A stretch of 8,583 bases of DNA from Deltaproteobacteria bacterium (GCA_030603465.1 JAUVXT010000104.1:1-8583), one strand, 5' to 3'; positions 1 through 6,471 are shown, numbered from the stretch's first letter. A program made the numbers and translations. The notes: generated by a model from the sequence alone, not told the origin.

Positions 1-19
1 GGGCACTATTCAGATACAC

Positions 20-74
20 GGCCTGTTCGGGGAACAGGCCCTACAGTATGTAGGGGCCGATGCCCCCATCGGCC
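20..74. repeat. Inverted pair of REP-like hairpins (BIME-like) with GTAG heads
   Basis: Two 26-base units face each other. Unit 1 is on the minus strand (20-45) and unit 2 on the plus strand (49-74), separated by three bases. Each begins with TGTAGGG and continues as a hairpin. Unit 1 has a perfect 9-bp stem (20-28 with 32-40, 3-base loop). Unit 2 has a perfect 8-bp stem (55-62 with 67-74, CCCC loop). A GTAG tetranucleotide next to a small palindrome is the known layout of REP elements mobilised by RAYT transposases, and head-to-head pairs are called BIMEs. The pair lies about 75 bases beyond the stop of the dehydratase gene, so it may also stop or protect that transcript. No transposase gene is present in the window. 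Confidence 0.7.
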
Positions 75-148
75 TTAAGCATGCTTTGTAAAAGTTACTT
101 CCAATTATAATGCCGCAAGGTGGCATAGCGGAGCTTTTTACCAGTCCG

Positions 149-2002
149 TCAAAATTGGGGTGTATATTCGGGAACAATTTCCTGGAGTTTCTTCTTTATA
201 GCGACTGCATCATAGGTACCCGCGATAGAAATAAGTTCGTCAACCTGTTTTTTAAACCCCTGTTGATCACAACTCTCAGCCTTGAGGGCAAAAACCTTTT
301 CATGATCTGTCGCGACGATCCCCTCCCCTTCCGTAATCAACTCTTCATAGAGCTTTTCTCCCGGTCGAAGGCCTATATACTGTATGGGGATATCGCGTTC
401 CGGTTCATACCCATTAAGACGAATCAGATCCATGGCAAGGTCAACAATGCGAATGGACTCCCCCATATCAAGAATGAATACCTCGCCGCCGGTACCCATT
501 GTCCCTGACTGAAGGATCAGTTGAACAGCCTCCGGTATGCTCATAAAATAGCGTACCATCTCAGGGTGCGTAACGGTCACAGGGCCGCCATGGGAAATCT
601 GTTTCTGGAACAAGGAAAGAGCCGACCCCGAACTCCACAGAACATTCCCAAAGCGCACAGCCATATAAATCGTTTGGGAGGTCCCGTTCATGCATTGCAC
701 TAATATTTCCGCCGCCCGCTTCGTCGCTCCCATGACGTTTGTGGGACGCACGGCCTTATCTGTCGATACAAGTATGAAACGATCTACCTTGTTTTCAGAG
801 GCTGATTCAACAAGATTCCTGGTTCCCACAATATTGTTGAATACGGCCTCCCAGGGATTGAGTTCCTGGATGGGAACATGCTTGTAGGCAGCTGCATGAA
901 ATATGACATCGGGACAAAAAGTCTTTAATATACGGTCCACGTTATTTCTGTTTTTTATATCCACCAGATAACTGGACAGGGATACAAAACCGTAACGCTG
1001 CCTGCACTCCATCTCTATATTAAAAAGATTTTCTTCGCTAACTTCCAAAAGCGCGAGTCCCTGAGGATGAAAACTGCATATCTGCCTTACCAATTCAGAT
1101 CCTATCGAACCTCCGGCGCCGGTGATCATGACGCGCTTATCTCCGATGTGCCGTCGAATATCGTCCTCGTTGAGGCGTATCTCCTCCCTCTTCAACAAGT
1201 CCTCCATACGCACTCGCCGTGTCGTCTTCACCGAAACCCGTCCTTCGACAAGCTCCCATATCCCGGGCACGGTACGGAACGTTTTACCTGACTTTTCACA
1301 TAACAAAACGATTTCCCGCATCTTGTTGCCCCTGACAGCGGGCATGGCGATCAGTATTTCATCATATTCCTCTTTGACCTTGCCTAAATCCCCGACGCCG
1401 CCTAAAACCTGAACACCATGGATGGTTTTTCCCTGTTTATCGGGATCGTCGTCAAGAAACCCGACGGGATGAATATTGAGCCATGGCATCTCCCTTATTT
1501 CCCTCAACACCTTTTCACCCGCGTCACCGGCCCCGAGAATCAGAAGTCTTTTTAATGGATTCTTTTTATGATTTGAAGTTTCTTTATAAGGTAAAACGCC
1601 GCCGGAAAAATACAGGCGAATCGCGATTCGCGCGCCGCCGATTACGAAAAGGGTCAATCCCCAGTCAATCGCATAAACGGAACGGGAAAAGCCCTCGAAG
1701 CGGTATAAAAAGAGAATGACCATCACAATCACGGCCGATGAACAGCTAACGCCGAGGAAAATGTTTTTCAAATCATTAAGGCCGGTATATCTCCACATCC
1801 CCCTGTACAACCCGAAGAAGAAAAGACAGACCAGCTTTACGGGTATTACAAAGAGAACGGTGTCTTTTATGTTGGCCAATCGGTCCGGTGCAATAACCCC
1901 GTCAAAACGCAACCAGTAGGAAAAGACGTAGGCCATTGCTATAAGGACTGCATCCAGAAAAAATATGAAATAGAAATTTCTACTGCGCAGAATACTCGTC
2001 AT
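149..2002 (-). CDS. Membrane-anchored UDP-sugar 4,6-dehydratase, WbpM/PglF/CapD type
   Basis: This is a 617-residue nucleoside-diphosphate-sugar dehydratase, the usual length of the long form (WbpM, PglF, CapD). In the family it converts UDP-GlcNAc to the 4-keto-6-deoxy sugar for O-antigen, capsule or glycan synthesis. Four hydrophobic segments lie at about residues 8-31, 47-66, 83-100 and 113-133, which should anchor it in the inner membrane. A first Rossmann-like domain follows with GAGDAG (157-162), then an extended SDR domain with the nucleotide-binding motif TGAGGSIG (294-301). The family catalytic region is present as STDKA (413-417, Asp415-Lys416), and Met424-Lys428 stands where ordinary SDRs have Tyr-xxx-Lys, as is typical of large PglF/WbpM enzymes. 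The ATG at 2002 gives a complete first membrane helix, although the ribosome site is weak. It is likely the last gene of the polysaccharide set in this window. The exact sugar product cannot be read from sequence. Confidence 0.93.
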   Translation of the reverse strand: MTSILRSRNFYFIFFLDAVLIAMAYVFSYWLRFDGVIAPDRLANIKDTVLFVIPVKLVCLFFFGLYRGMWRYTGLNDLKNIFLGVSCSSAVIVMVILFLYRFEGFSRSVYAIDWGLTLFVIGGARIAIRLYFSGGVLPYKETSNHKKNPLKRLLILGAGDAGEKVLREIREMPWLNIHPVGFLDDDPDKQGKTIHGVQVLGGVGDLGKVKEEYDEILIAMPAVRGNKMREIVLLCEKSGKTFRTVPGIWELVEGRVSVKTTRRVRMEDLLKREEIRLNEDDIRRHIGDKRVMITGAGGSIGSELVRQICSFHPQGLALLEVSEENLFNIEMECRQRYGFVSLSSYLVDIKNRNNVDRILKTFCPDVIFHAAAYKHVPIQELNPWEAVFNNIVGTRNLVESASENKVDRFILVSTDKAVRPTNVMGATKRAAEILVQCMNGTSQTIYMAVRFGNVLWSSGSALSLFQKQISHGGPVTVTHPEMVRYFMSIPEAVQLILQSGTMGTGGEVFILDMGESIRIVDLAMDLIRLNGYEPERDIPIQYIGLRPGEKLYEELITEGEGIVATDHEKVFALKAESCDQQGFKKQVDELISIAGTYDAVAIKKKLQEIVPEYTPQF

Positions 2003-2108
2003 ATCTCTAAATTAAACCTCGATCTTTTGCCCAACCAAAACATGTTATGATTCTGCTTTTAAATTATGAGATTTTTCCATCAACTCTTTTCATTTCTTCA
2101 ATTCGCGA

Positions 2109-2137
2109 AGTATAGTAAATGTGTGAACAATTCGCAA
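2109..2137 (-). promoter_or_regulatory. Predicted sigma70-type promoter for the 4,6-dehydratase gene
   Basis: Read on the minus strand, TTGCGA (2137-2132) is followed after exactly 17 bases by TATACT (2114-2109). This gives four and five matches to the consensus hexamers. Transcription would start near 2102, inside the palindrome TTCGCGAA (2102-2109), leaving a leader of about 100 bases before the ATG at 2002. It would let the dehydratase be expressed separately from the transferase 3.7 kb upstream. The prediction rests on sequence pattern only. Nothing else recognisable lies in 2003-2180. Confidence 0.45.
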
Positions 2138-2180
2138 TCTCTTTTCCCCGTTCAAACAATTTATCCCCACTTTTTTATTC

Positions 2181-2218
2181 TCAGTGCGTAACTCTTTCTT
2201 TTCTCACAACCTTCAAAA
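2181..2218 (-). pseudogene. Possible remnant of a sugar-transferase gene 3' end
   Basis: On the minus strand this stretch reads KVVRKERVTH followed by TGA. The intact phosphoglycosyl transferase at 5750-6376 ends KVVRREGVTH followed by TAA, in the same frame and with the same distance to the stop. At DNA level, 2185-2218 matches 5754-5787 at 27 of 34 ungapped positions, including an identical 13-mer (CTCACAACCTTCA at 2203-2215 and 5772-5784). Upstream of about 2220 the similarity ends and is replaced by CCTTTGCGTGAC, which also occurs beyond the intact gene at 5681-5692. I infer a leftover or duplicated gene tail. A chance match helped by repeat sequence is possible. Confidence 0.45.
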
Positions 2219-2242
2219 CCTTTGCGTGACTTCTTTTTTTGA

Positions 2243-2288
2243 TTGACATGTTATCTGCTCTATTGTACCATTTGTACATAAAGTACAA
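2243..2288 (+). promoter_or_regulatory. Toxin-antitoxin promoter with overlapping YefM-like operator
   Basis: TTGACA (2243-2248), a 17-base spacer and TACCAT (2266-2271) form a plausible sigma70 promoter. Three copies of the half-site TTGTAC overlap or follow the -10: direct copies at 2263-2268 and 2272-2277 and an inverted copy, GTACAA, at 2283-2288. The centre contains the palindrome TGTACA (2273-2278), which is the known core bound by Escherichia coli YefM. This fits negative autoregulation of the operon by the antitoxin and toxin-antitoxin complex. The operator assignment is by analogy and has not been tested. Confidence 0.65.
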
Positions 2289-2304
2289 CACAGGAGCTGA
2301 TACC

Positions 2305-2556
2305 ATGTCTACTAAAATATCCACGGCTGATGCCAGAAAGAAATTTTCTAATATTGTAAACCGTGTAGCCTTTGGAAAAGAATCTATCATCCTGACCAGA
2401 AGAGGCGAAGAGATTGCCGCTCTGATTGCAATGGATGAACTCAGGCTGCTTCAGGAATTAGAAGACAGGATAGATATCGCCGATGCCATAAAGGCCATCA
2501 AAGAACCGGGTGAGGACATTCCGGCCGGGCAGTTCTGGAAAAAACTGGGCATCTAA
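2305..2556 (+). CDS. Antitoxin of the Phd/YefM family
   Basis: This is an 83-residue antitoxin, the common size for Phd/YefM proteins. The start is the ATG at 2305, not an in-frame upstream TTG at 2239, because AGGAG (2292-2296) lies 8 bases before the ATG and because the TTG would fall inside the promoter. The N-terminal part has the family pattern: STADARKKFSNIVNRV, then ILTRRGEEIAALIAMDEL, which forms the dimeric DNA-binding fold. The charged C-terminal part (from about residue 52) should wrap and neutralise the toxin. The toxin gene follows after a single base, so the two are almost certainly co-transcribed and translationally coupled. In this family the antitoxin is protease-sensitive and represses its own promoter, and half-sites for that are visible upstream. 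Antitoxin identity is secure, and the toxin partner supports it. Confidence 0.9.
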   Translation: MSTKISTADARKKFSNIVNRVAFGKESIILTRRGEEIAALIAMDELRLLQELEDRIDIADAIKAIKEPGEDIPAGQFWKKLGI

Positions 2557-2557
2557 C

Positions 2558-2824
2558 ATGACATACACGATAAAGTTCAGACCCGCCGTCGAAAAAAGTC
2601 TGGAGAAACTCCCAAAAAAGGAACTGATACGAATAAAGGGGAAAATCGACGCTCTTGCTGAAAATTTGCCGGACCCGGCTACAACAAAAATGAAAGGTAG
2701 CAACAATTTCCATAAAATAAGGACGGGAGATTACCGCATTATCTATGAGATTCATGATGATACCCTTGTGAACCTGGTAGCAAAAATCGGTCACAGAAAA
2801 GACATCTACAAACACCTCCCCTGA
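2558..2824 (+). CDS. RelE/ParE-superfamily toxin, likely RelE-type mRNA interferase
   Basis: This is an 88-residue toxin beginning at the ATG at 2558, one base after the antitoxin stop. An upstream GTG at 2510 would place 16 antitoxin-overlapping residues in front of the conserved MTYTIKFRPAVEKSLEKL start, so I reject it. The family pattern is complete: a basic helix pair, then KMKGSNNFHKIRTGDYRIIYEI (44-65) and IGHRKDIYKHL (77-87). Residues that could serve as the RelE catalytic set are present: Lys44, Lys46, Arg55, Arg60, Arg80 and Tyr84. RelE toxins cut mRNA in the ribosomal A site during stress. ParE members lack these residues and poison gyrase, so a RelE activity is the better inference. 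The toxin looks intact and would need the upstream antitoxin. Confidence 0.9.
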   Translation: MTYTIKFRPAVEKSLEKLPKKELIRIKGKIDALAENLPDPATTKMKGSNNFHKIRTGDYRIIYEIHDDTLVNLVAKIGHRKDIYKHLP

Positions 2825-2825
2825 A

Positions 2826-2876
2826 CTCCTTCCTCCCGTCTCCCTTCTCATTATATAATCTGCGTCAATCTGCGCC
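2826..2876. repeat. Intergenic compound repeat: pyrimidine heptamers followed by AATCTGCGTCAATC
   Basis: The 143-base gap between toxin and ATPase starts with degenerate CTCCCGT/CTCCTTC-like heptamers (about 2826-2848), then AATCTGCGTCAATC (2857-2870) and a further TCTGCGCC. The 14-mer is identical to 7945-7958. The same pairing of a GTCTCC-like tract with a TCTGCGTAA-like tract recurs at 5649-5749, 7883-7993 and 8303-8385. No gene is visible here. Confidence 0.65.
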
Positions 2877-2932
2877 TTGCTTTTATAAGTTTACAAGTTA
2901 ACAACGTCCCCTATTCTTCTTTAATAAAATAC

Positions 2933-2961
2933 TTGACTTTTAATGATGCTATCACTAATAT
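2933..2961 (+). promoter_or_regulatory. Predicted promoter of the plus-strand ATPase, possibly giving a leaderless mRNA
   Basis: TTGACT (2933-2938), a 17-base spacer and TAATAT (2956-2961) resemble a sigma70 promoter, with five and four consensus matches. The expected transcription start is about 2968, which is the A of the gene's ATG. No Shine-Dalgarno sequence precedes that ATG, so the mRNA may be leaderless. This is inferred from spacing alone. Confidence 0.5.
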
Positions 2962-2967
2962 TACAGT

Positions 2968-4203
2968 ATGTACATAAGGAGAATATTAACAGACAAACTT
3001 TATAAGCTAACTGAATCCTTTCCTGTAGTTGTTGTCAGTGGGGCCAGGCAAGTCGGAAAGAGTACGCTGCTCCAAAATACATTGGGTATGGACGCGGAAA
3101 TTGTTGTTTTTGACCCTGTTATTGATATTGAAAACGCTCGGCAGGACCCCGAACTTTTTTTAGATAATCACCCTCCTCCTCTGATTCTTGATGAAATCCA
3201 GTATGCTCCGGAGTTGGTTGCTTCGATAAAGCGGCGTATTGATCTTAATCGCACCCCTGGCCAATATATTCTTACAGGTTCCCAACAATGGGGCGTAATG
3301 AAATCCATGTCGGAAAGTCTTGCCGGCCGTGCCGTTTTTCTGGATCTGGACAGTTTTTGTCTGCTTGAAATCAGCCAAAGCGATTCAACCATGCCGTGGA
3401 TTGCGCGATGGCTGGCTGCGCCGGATGAATTTCTGTCCACAAGCCAGTTACGACTCGCACACAAAACAACCCTCTACGAACAGCTCTGGCGCGGTTTTTT
3501 GCCGGAAACACAATTCCTTGCCATTGAAGTTATCCCCGATTTTCTCAATGCTTACCAGCGCACCTATATTGAGCGAGATGTAAGGCTGTTGGCGGTAGTA
3601 TCAAATTTGCAGTTATTCGGAAGATTTCTTCAACTTGTTTCCGCCTTAACAGCTCAGGAAATAAACCACAGCCAGCTGGGCAGAAAATTGGGCATTACGC
3701 CTCAAACAGCTCAAAGATGGCTCGATATTTTAAAAGCTGGTTTTCAGTGGTTTGAAATTCCTGCATATTCAGGAAACTTAATAAAAAGGGTCAGTAATAA
3801 ACCAAAAGGATATATTGCAGACACAGGCCTTGCCTGCTCGACCCAGGCCATATCCACTCCTAAAGCCATAGGTGGTCATCCTCTCTGGGGGGCAATCTTT
3901 GAAACTGCTGTTGCAGCCGAATTAAGAAAACAGACTGCCTTTTTATCCCCAATGCCTAATTTTTATCATTGGAGGGCTTACAGCGGTGCGGAGGTTGATA
4001 TTATACTGGAATATAACGGCATTTTTCACCCAATTGAAATAAAAGCTAAAACCAACCCTTCCCGCCGCGACACAATGGGAATTTCTGCGTTTCGTAAAAG
4101 ATATTCACAGATTAAAATAGCCAAAGGTTTGGTAATTGCTCCATGCTCGGGCATTATTCAGCTATCAGAATATGACTATGCCGTCCCCTGGGATCTGTTT
4201 TGA
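2968..4203 (+). CDS. AAA_14/DUF4143 ATP-binding protein with intact nuclease-like C-terminal motif
   Basis: This 411-residue P-loop ATPase belongs to the widespread AAA_14 plus DUF4143 family, whose cellular role is not established. The N-terminal ATPase domain has Walker A GARQVGKS (25-32), Walker B LILDEIQ (72-78) and a sensor-like ILTGSQQ (101-107). A winged-helix-like region follows in the middle (around LGRKLGITPQTAQRWLDIL). The C-terminal domain shows Glu312, then EVDII with Asp344, and EIK with Glu357 and Lys359. This order fits a PD-(D/E)xK nuclease-like core and looks uncorrupted. The ATG at 2968 gives the usual family start just before FPVVVVSGARQ, but no ribosome site precedes it. 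It runs convergent with the second family member, with 36 bases between stops and no clear terminator. Sitting after a toxin-antitoxin pair suggests an accessory, perhaps selfish or defensive, module. That is inference. Confidence 0.88.
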   Translation: MYIRRILTDKLYKLTESFPVVVVSGARQVGKSTLLQNTLGMDAEIVVFDPVIDIENARQDPELFLDNHPPPLILDEIQYAPELVASIKRRIDLNRTPGQYILTGSQQWGVMKSMSESLAGRAVFLDLDSFCLLEISQSDSTMPWIARWLAAPDEFLSTSQLRLAHKTTLYEQLWRGFLPETQFLAIEVIPDFLNAYQRTYIERDVRLLAVVSNLQLFGRFLQLVSALTAQEINHSQLGRKLGITPQTAQRWLDILKAGFQWFEIPAYSGNLIKRVSNKPKGYIADTGLACSTQAISTPKAIGGHPLWGAIFETAVAAELRKQTAFLSPMPNFYHWRAYSGAEVDIILEYNGIFHPIEIKAKTNPSRRDTMGISAFRKRYSQIKIAKGLVIAPCSGIIQLSEYDYAVPWDLF

Positions 4204-4239
4204 ATTAAATAGGGACAATAAGGCAAGCCTGACCCCCTT

Positions 4240-5544
4240 CTACAACAACCATTTCCACAGAGGGATGATATTGATCTCGCCATGACCACGTGGAAATTCG
4301 ACAGGAACACTTGATTCTTCATCATCGGTAATCACCGTAAGGCGTTCGGCTCTCAGCTCATCTTTTACTTCTATCAGGGCCTGTATCTCCCGTTGTCTGG
4401 TACTTTCATCTCCCAAAGAATAACAAACCTGAATAGCTTCGATGATATTAAGACCCTCCTTGATGATAAAATCAACCTCTCTGCCTTTTTTGGACTTCCA
4501 GTAGTATAGCTCCTTATTTCTTCTCATCAGCTCCAGAAAAACTATATTTTCATAAATATGTCCCATATCCCGGGAGAATTTAAAGCTGATGGAATTGCTC
4601 AGCGCCGCATCAATGCAATAGATCTTAGAGGGATTATAAATCTGTCGTTTCAAAGAATAATCAAACAAGTCCATAGAAAAAAACAGATAGACATCATTTA
4701 ACGCTTCGAGATAATTTTTGACTGTATTCTGGCTCCTGACACCAATAATCCTCTGCATATTCTTATAGCTTTGAACTGTGCCCGGATTAGCCGCCAAAAA
4801 CAGGGTTAGCTCCTTTATCTCCTTAATATTTTTAATGCCATAGCGGGCAATGACATCACGATAGATGATATCCTTGTAATACTGTTCCAGCAGGGTTGTG
4901 TCACCTGTTTTCAGGACCTCGGGGAATCCACCTGATTCGAGATATTCTCTGAACAACCTTTTTATTTCAACCTTCTCCTGCCTCTTGTACAAGCTCTTGG
5001 CATCAATTATCACTCCTTTCATTATCAGAAATTCACGCAAAGAAAAGGGCCAGGTCACAATTTGACGATTCCTGCCGGTCAGGGCTGTAGAGATTTCAGA
5101 GCTCAACAAAGAGGCATTGGAACCGGTGACAAAAATCTTTACATTTTCGAACTCATAGAGCCTGTTCAGCCATTTTTCCCATCCACTGATATTCTGGATC
5201 TCATCTAAAAACAGACAGATTCTCCCTTGAGGATTTTCAAGCTCAACAAATGTTTCGTAAAGCGGTTCAAAATCTTGAAAGGTAAAGGGTATAAAACGTT
5301 CATCCTCAAAGTTCAGATAAAGAATGTTGTTTTCCAAAACATCCTTGCTGTTGAGGAGATCATCACATACCAGCTTCATGAGAGATGATTTGCCACTTCT
5401 TCTTACACCGGTAATTATAAGGATCTCACGCTGCGGAATATATCTTGCGATTTCATCCTGAATCTCCCTCCTCACAAGCCCGCCCCTGGAGAGAAATTTT
5501 TCCTTATGGCCGATAATAAGTTCTTTTAATTTTTCTTTTTCCAT
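4240..5544 (-). CDS. AAA_14/DUF4143 ATP-binding protein, second divergent member
   Basis: This is a 434-residue member of the same broad family but of a clearly different branch from the plus-strand ATPase. Walker A is GVRRSGKS (46-53), followed by the branch-typical YLNFEDERF (76-84), Walker B ICLFLDEIQ (109-117) and the sensor-like VTGSNA (139-144). A winged-helix-like stretch (YKNMQRIIGVRSQNTVKNYLEAL) leads into the DUF4143 C-terminus. There, EVDFIIKEG (Asp358) is followed by IEAIQVCYSL (from 368), so the usual E-x-K lysine is not seen and a glutamine stands near it. Any nuclease activity of this domain is therefore doubtful, though this branch commonly has IQVCY. The ATG at 5544 has AGAGG directly against it, with GGCGG seven bases farther upstream, so the ribosome site is unusual. 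A near-consensus promoter lies just upstream. Substrate and function are unknown. Confidence 0.88.
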   Translation of the reverse strand: MEKEKLKELIIGHKEKFLSRGGLVRREIQDEIARYIPQREILIITGVRRSGKSSLMKLVCDDLLNSKDVLENNILYLNFEDERFIPFTFQDFEPLYETFVELENPQGRICLFLDEIQNISGWEKWLNRLYEFENVKIFVTGSNASLLSSEISTALTGRNRQIVTWPFSLREFLIMKGVIIDAKSLYKRQEKVEIKRLFREYLESGGFPEVLKTGDTTLLEQYYKDIIYRDVIARYGIKNIKEIKELTLFLAANPGTVQSYKNMQRIIGVRSQNTVKNYLEALNDVYLFFSMDLFDYSLKRQIYNPSKIYCIDAALSNSISFKFSRDMGHIYENIVFLELMRRNKELYYWKSKKGREVDFIIKEGLNIIEAIQVCYSLGDESTRQREIQALIEVKDELRAERLTVITDDEESSVPVEFPRGHGEINIIPLWKWLL

Positions 5545-5577
5545 CCTCTAACCGCCATTATATTTCATTGATATTGC

Positions 5578-5607
5578 ATTATAATGTCATATATATAGCA
5601 ATGTCAA
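5578..5607 (-). promoter_or_regulatory. Perfect-hexamer sigma70 promoter for the minus-strand ATPase
   Basis: Read on the minus strand, TTGACA (5607-5602) and TATAAT (5583-5578) are both exact consensus hexamers, 18 bases apart. The start would be near 5571, giving a leader of about 27 bases. A direct repeat AATGTCA (plus strand 5583-5589 and 5600-5606) overlaps the two promoter elements and could be an operator. This is the strongest promoter pattern in the window. It suggests the ATPase is transcribed on its own, not from the transferase gene upstream. Confidence 0.7.
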
Positions 5608-5648
5608 TGCATTTTTAAGGGAAGCCTTACCCCAAATAATTCTTTTTT

Positions 5649-5749
5649 AATCTGCGTAACTCTGCGTAATCTGTGGATCGCCTTTGCGTGACCGTCTCCC
5701 GTCCTCCCGTTCTCCGTCTTTTCTGTCTCCTGTCTTCGTTCTCCTGCCT
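5649..5749. repeat. Compound intergenic repeat downstream of the sugar transferase
   Basis: 5649-5679 reads AATCTGCGTAAC, then TCTGCGTAATCTGTGGAT (5661-5678), an 18-mer identical to 6409-6426. CCTTTGCGTGAC follows (5681-5692, identical to 2219-2230). From 5694 to 5749 there is a degenerate pyrimidine tract of roughly 7-base units such as GTCTCCC, GTTCTCC, TGTCTCC and TGTCTTC. It begins directly at the transferase stop. Together with the promoter at 5578-5607 this accounts for the 205-base gap. I see no gene in it. Confidence 0.75.
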
Positions 5750-6376
5750 TTAATGCGTTACCCCTTCCCTCCTCACAACCTTCACAAAGGTCATCCACAA
5801 TATCTTAAAGTCAAAAGCGAACGATCTGTTTTTCAGATAATACTCATCAAATTCAACCTTTACCGGAATCGGCAATTCATCCCTACCGTTTACCTGCGCC
5901 CATCCGGTAATCCCCGGAATAAGTCTGTGAATACCTTTCCCGGTTCTAAGCCCGACCAGATCGTCCTGATTATATAAAGCCGGGCGTGGCCCCACAAAAC
6001 TTATGTCACCCTTTAAAATACTGTACAACTGCGGCAACTCATCCAGACTGAACCTGCGCAAAAAAGACCCGATCGGAGTAAGGTAAACATCAGGATTCTT
6101 CATGAGATGAGTAGCGACAGCCGGAGTATCAACGCGCATCGTCCGAAACTTGGGCATCCTGAAAATCGAATTATTAATCCCCACCCTGTCCGACCAATAC
6201 AACGCCGGCCCCTCCGAAGTCAGCCTCACCATCAACCCGACGACAAAAATCGGCACACTCAAAAAACACAATAAAAAACCGGCCATAGCCAGGTCAAAAA
6301 ACCGCTTCACTCCGCAAGTTTCGCAGACTTTCGCAGATTTAATTTCACGAATGTTAAAACAACCCAAAAACCTCAC
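5750..6376 (-). CDS. Phosphoglycosyl transferase (bacterial sugar transferase, PglC/WcaJ family)
   Basis: This 208-residue enzyme should start polysaccharide synthesis by moving a sugar-1-phosphate from a UDP-sugar to undecaprenyl phosphate at the inner membrane. The family core is complete: basic KRFFD (24-28), one hydrophobic membrane segment (about 29-50), KFRTM (76-80), the catalytic Asp-Glu pair in SLDELPQL (Asp112-Glu113), GPRPAL (129-134) and PGITGWAQVNGRDELP (154-169). It is the short monotopic PglC-like form. The GTG at 6376 is chosen because GGAG (6387-6384) lies seven bases upstream. This gives about 22 extra residues before the usual family start, and residues 13-22 are encoded exactly by three 10-bp repeats. 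A later GTG at 6310 is possible but has a poor ribosome site. The sugar substrate is unknown. The 4,6-dehydratase further along could supply it. Confidence 0.92.
   Translation of the reverse strand: MRFLGCFNIREIKSAKVCETCGVKRFFDLAMAGFLLCFLSVPIFVVGLMVRLTSEGPALYWSDRVGINNSIFRMPKFRTMRVDTPAVATHLMKNPDVYLTPIGSFLRRFSLDELPQLYSILKGDISFVGPRPALYNQDDLVGLRTGKGIHRLIPGITGWAQVNGRDELPIPVKVEFDEYYLKNRSFAFDFKILWMTFVKVVRREGVTH
6311..6340. repeat. Three 10-bp tandem units inside the start of the sugar-transferase gene
   Basis: TCCGCAAGTT, TCGCAGACTT and TCGCAGATTT follow one another without gap. On the coding strand they read as TCTGCGAAA-like units, the motif of the intergenic repeats nearby. The 30 bases equal ten codons in frame and encode residues 13-22 (KSAKVCETCG) of the transferase. 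The block sits just before the conserved KRFFD start of the family. Confidence 0.7.
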
Positions 6377-6400
6377 CCCAATTCTCCATTATTTTTCAAT

Positions 6401-6471
6401 CCGTGTAATCTGCGTAATCTGTGGATGTAATTTGTGGATGTATCTTATAGCCTTCGTTCCGCCTTCGTTCC
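6401..6471. repeat. Intergenic repeat cluster upstream of the sugar transferase
   Basis: AATCTGCGTAATCTGTGGAT (6407-6426) is followed by TGTGGATGTA twice (6420-6429, 6433-6442) and a perfect 11-bp tandem GCCTTCGTTCC (6450-6460 and 6461-6471). The 18-mer at 6409-6426 equals 5661-5678. This accounts for most of the gap between the transferase start and the end of the broken regulator gene. Confidence 0.75.

Noticed and set aside
110..508. Plus-strand frame opposite the dehydratase gene
   Set aside because: It is antisense to a clearly conserved enzyme and its translation shows no recognisable family.
2239..2304. TTG-started N-terminal extension of the antitoxin
   Set aside because: It would begin within the promoter and operator. 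AGGAG and a family-typical start favour the ATG at 2305.
2181..2390. 69-codon minus-strand reading frame
   Set aside because: It runs antisense through the antitoxin and its promoter. Only its last codons resemble a protein, and those are reported as a gene remnant.
4204..4239. Terminator between the convergent ATPase genes
   Set aside because: Only AGGCAAGCCT is self-complementary, and its loop is too small with no T-run, so no terminator can be supported.
5604..5798. Minus-strand frame rich in Arg, Glu and Thr
   Set aside because: It is a translation of the heptamer and TCTGCGTAA repeats plus the transferase tail in another frame.
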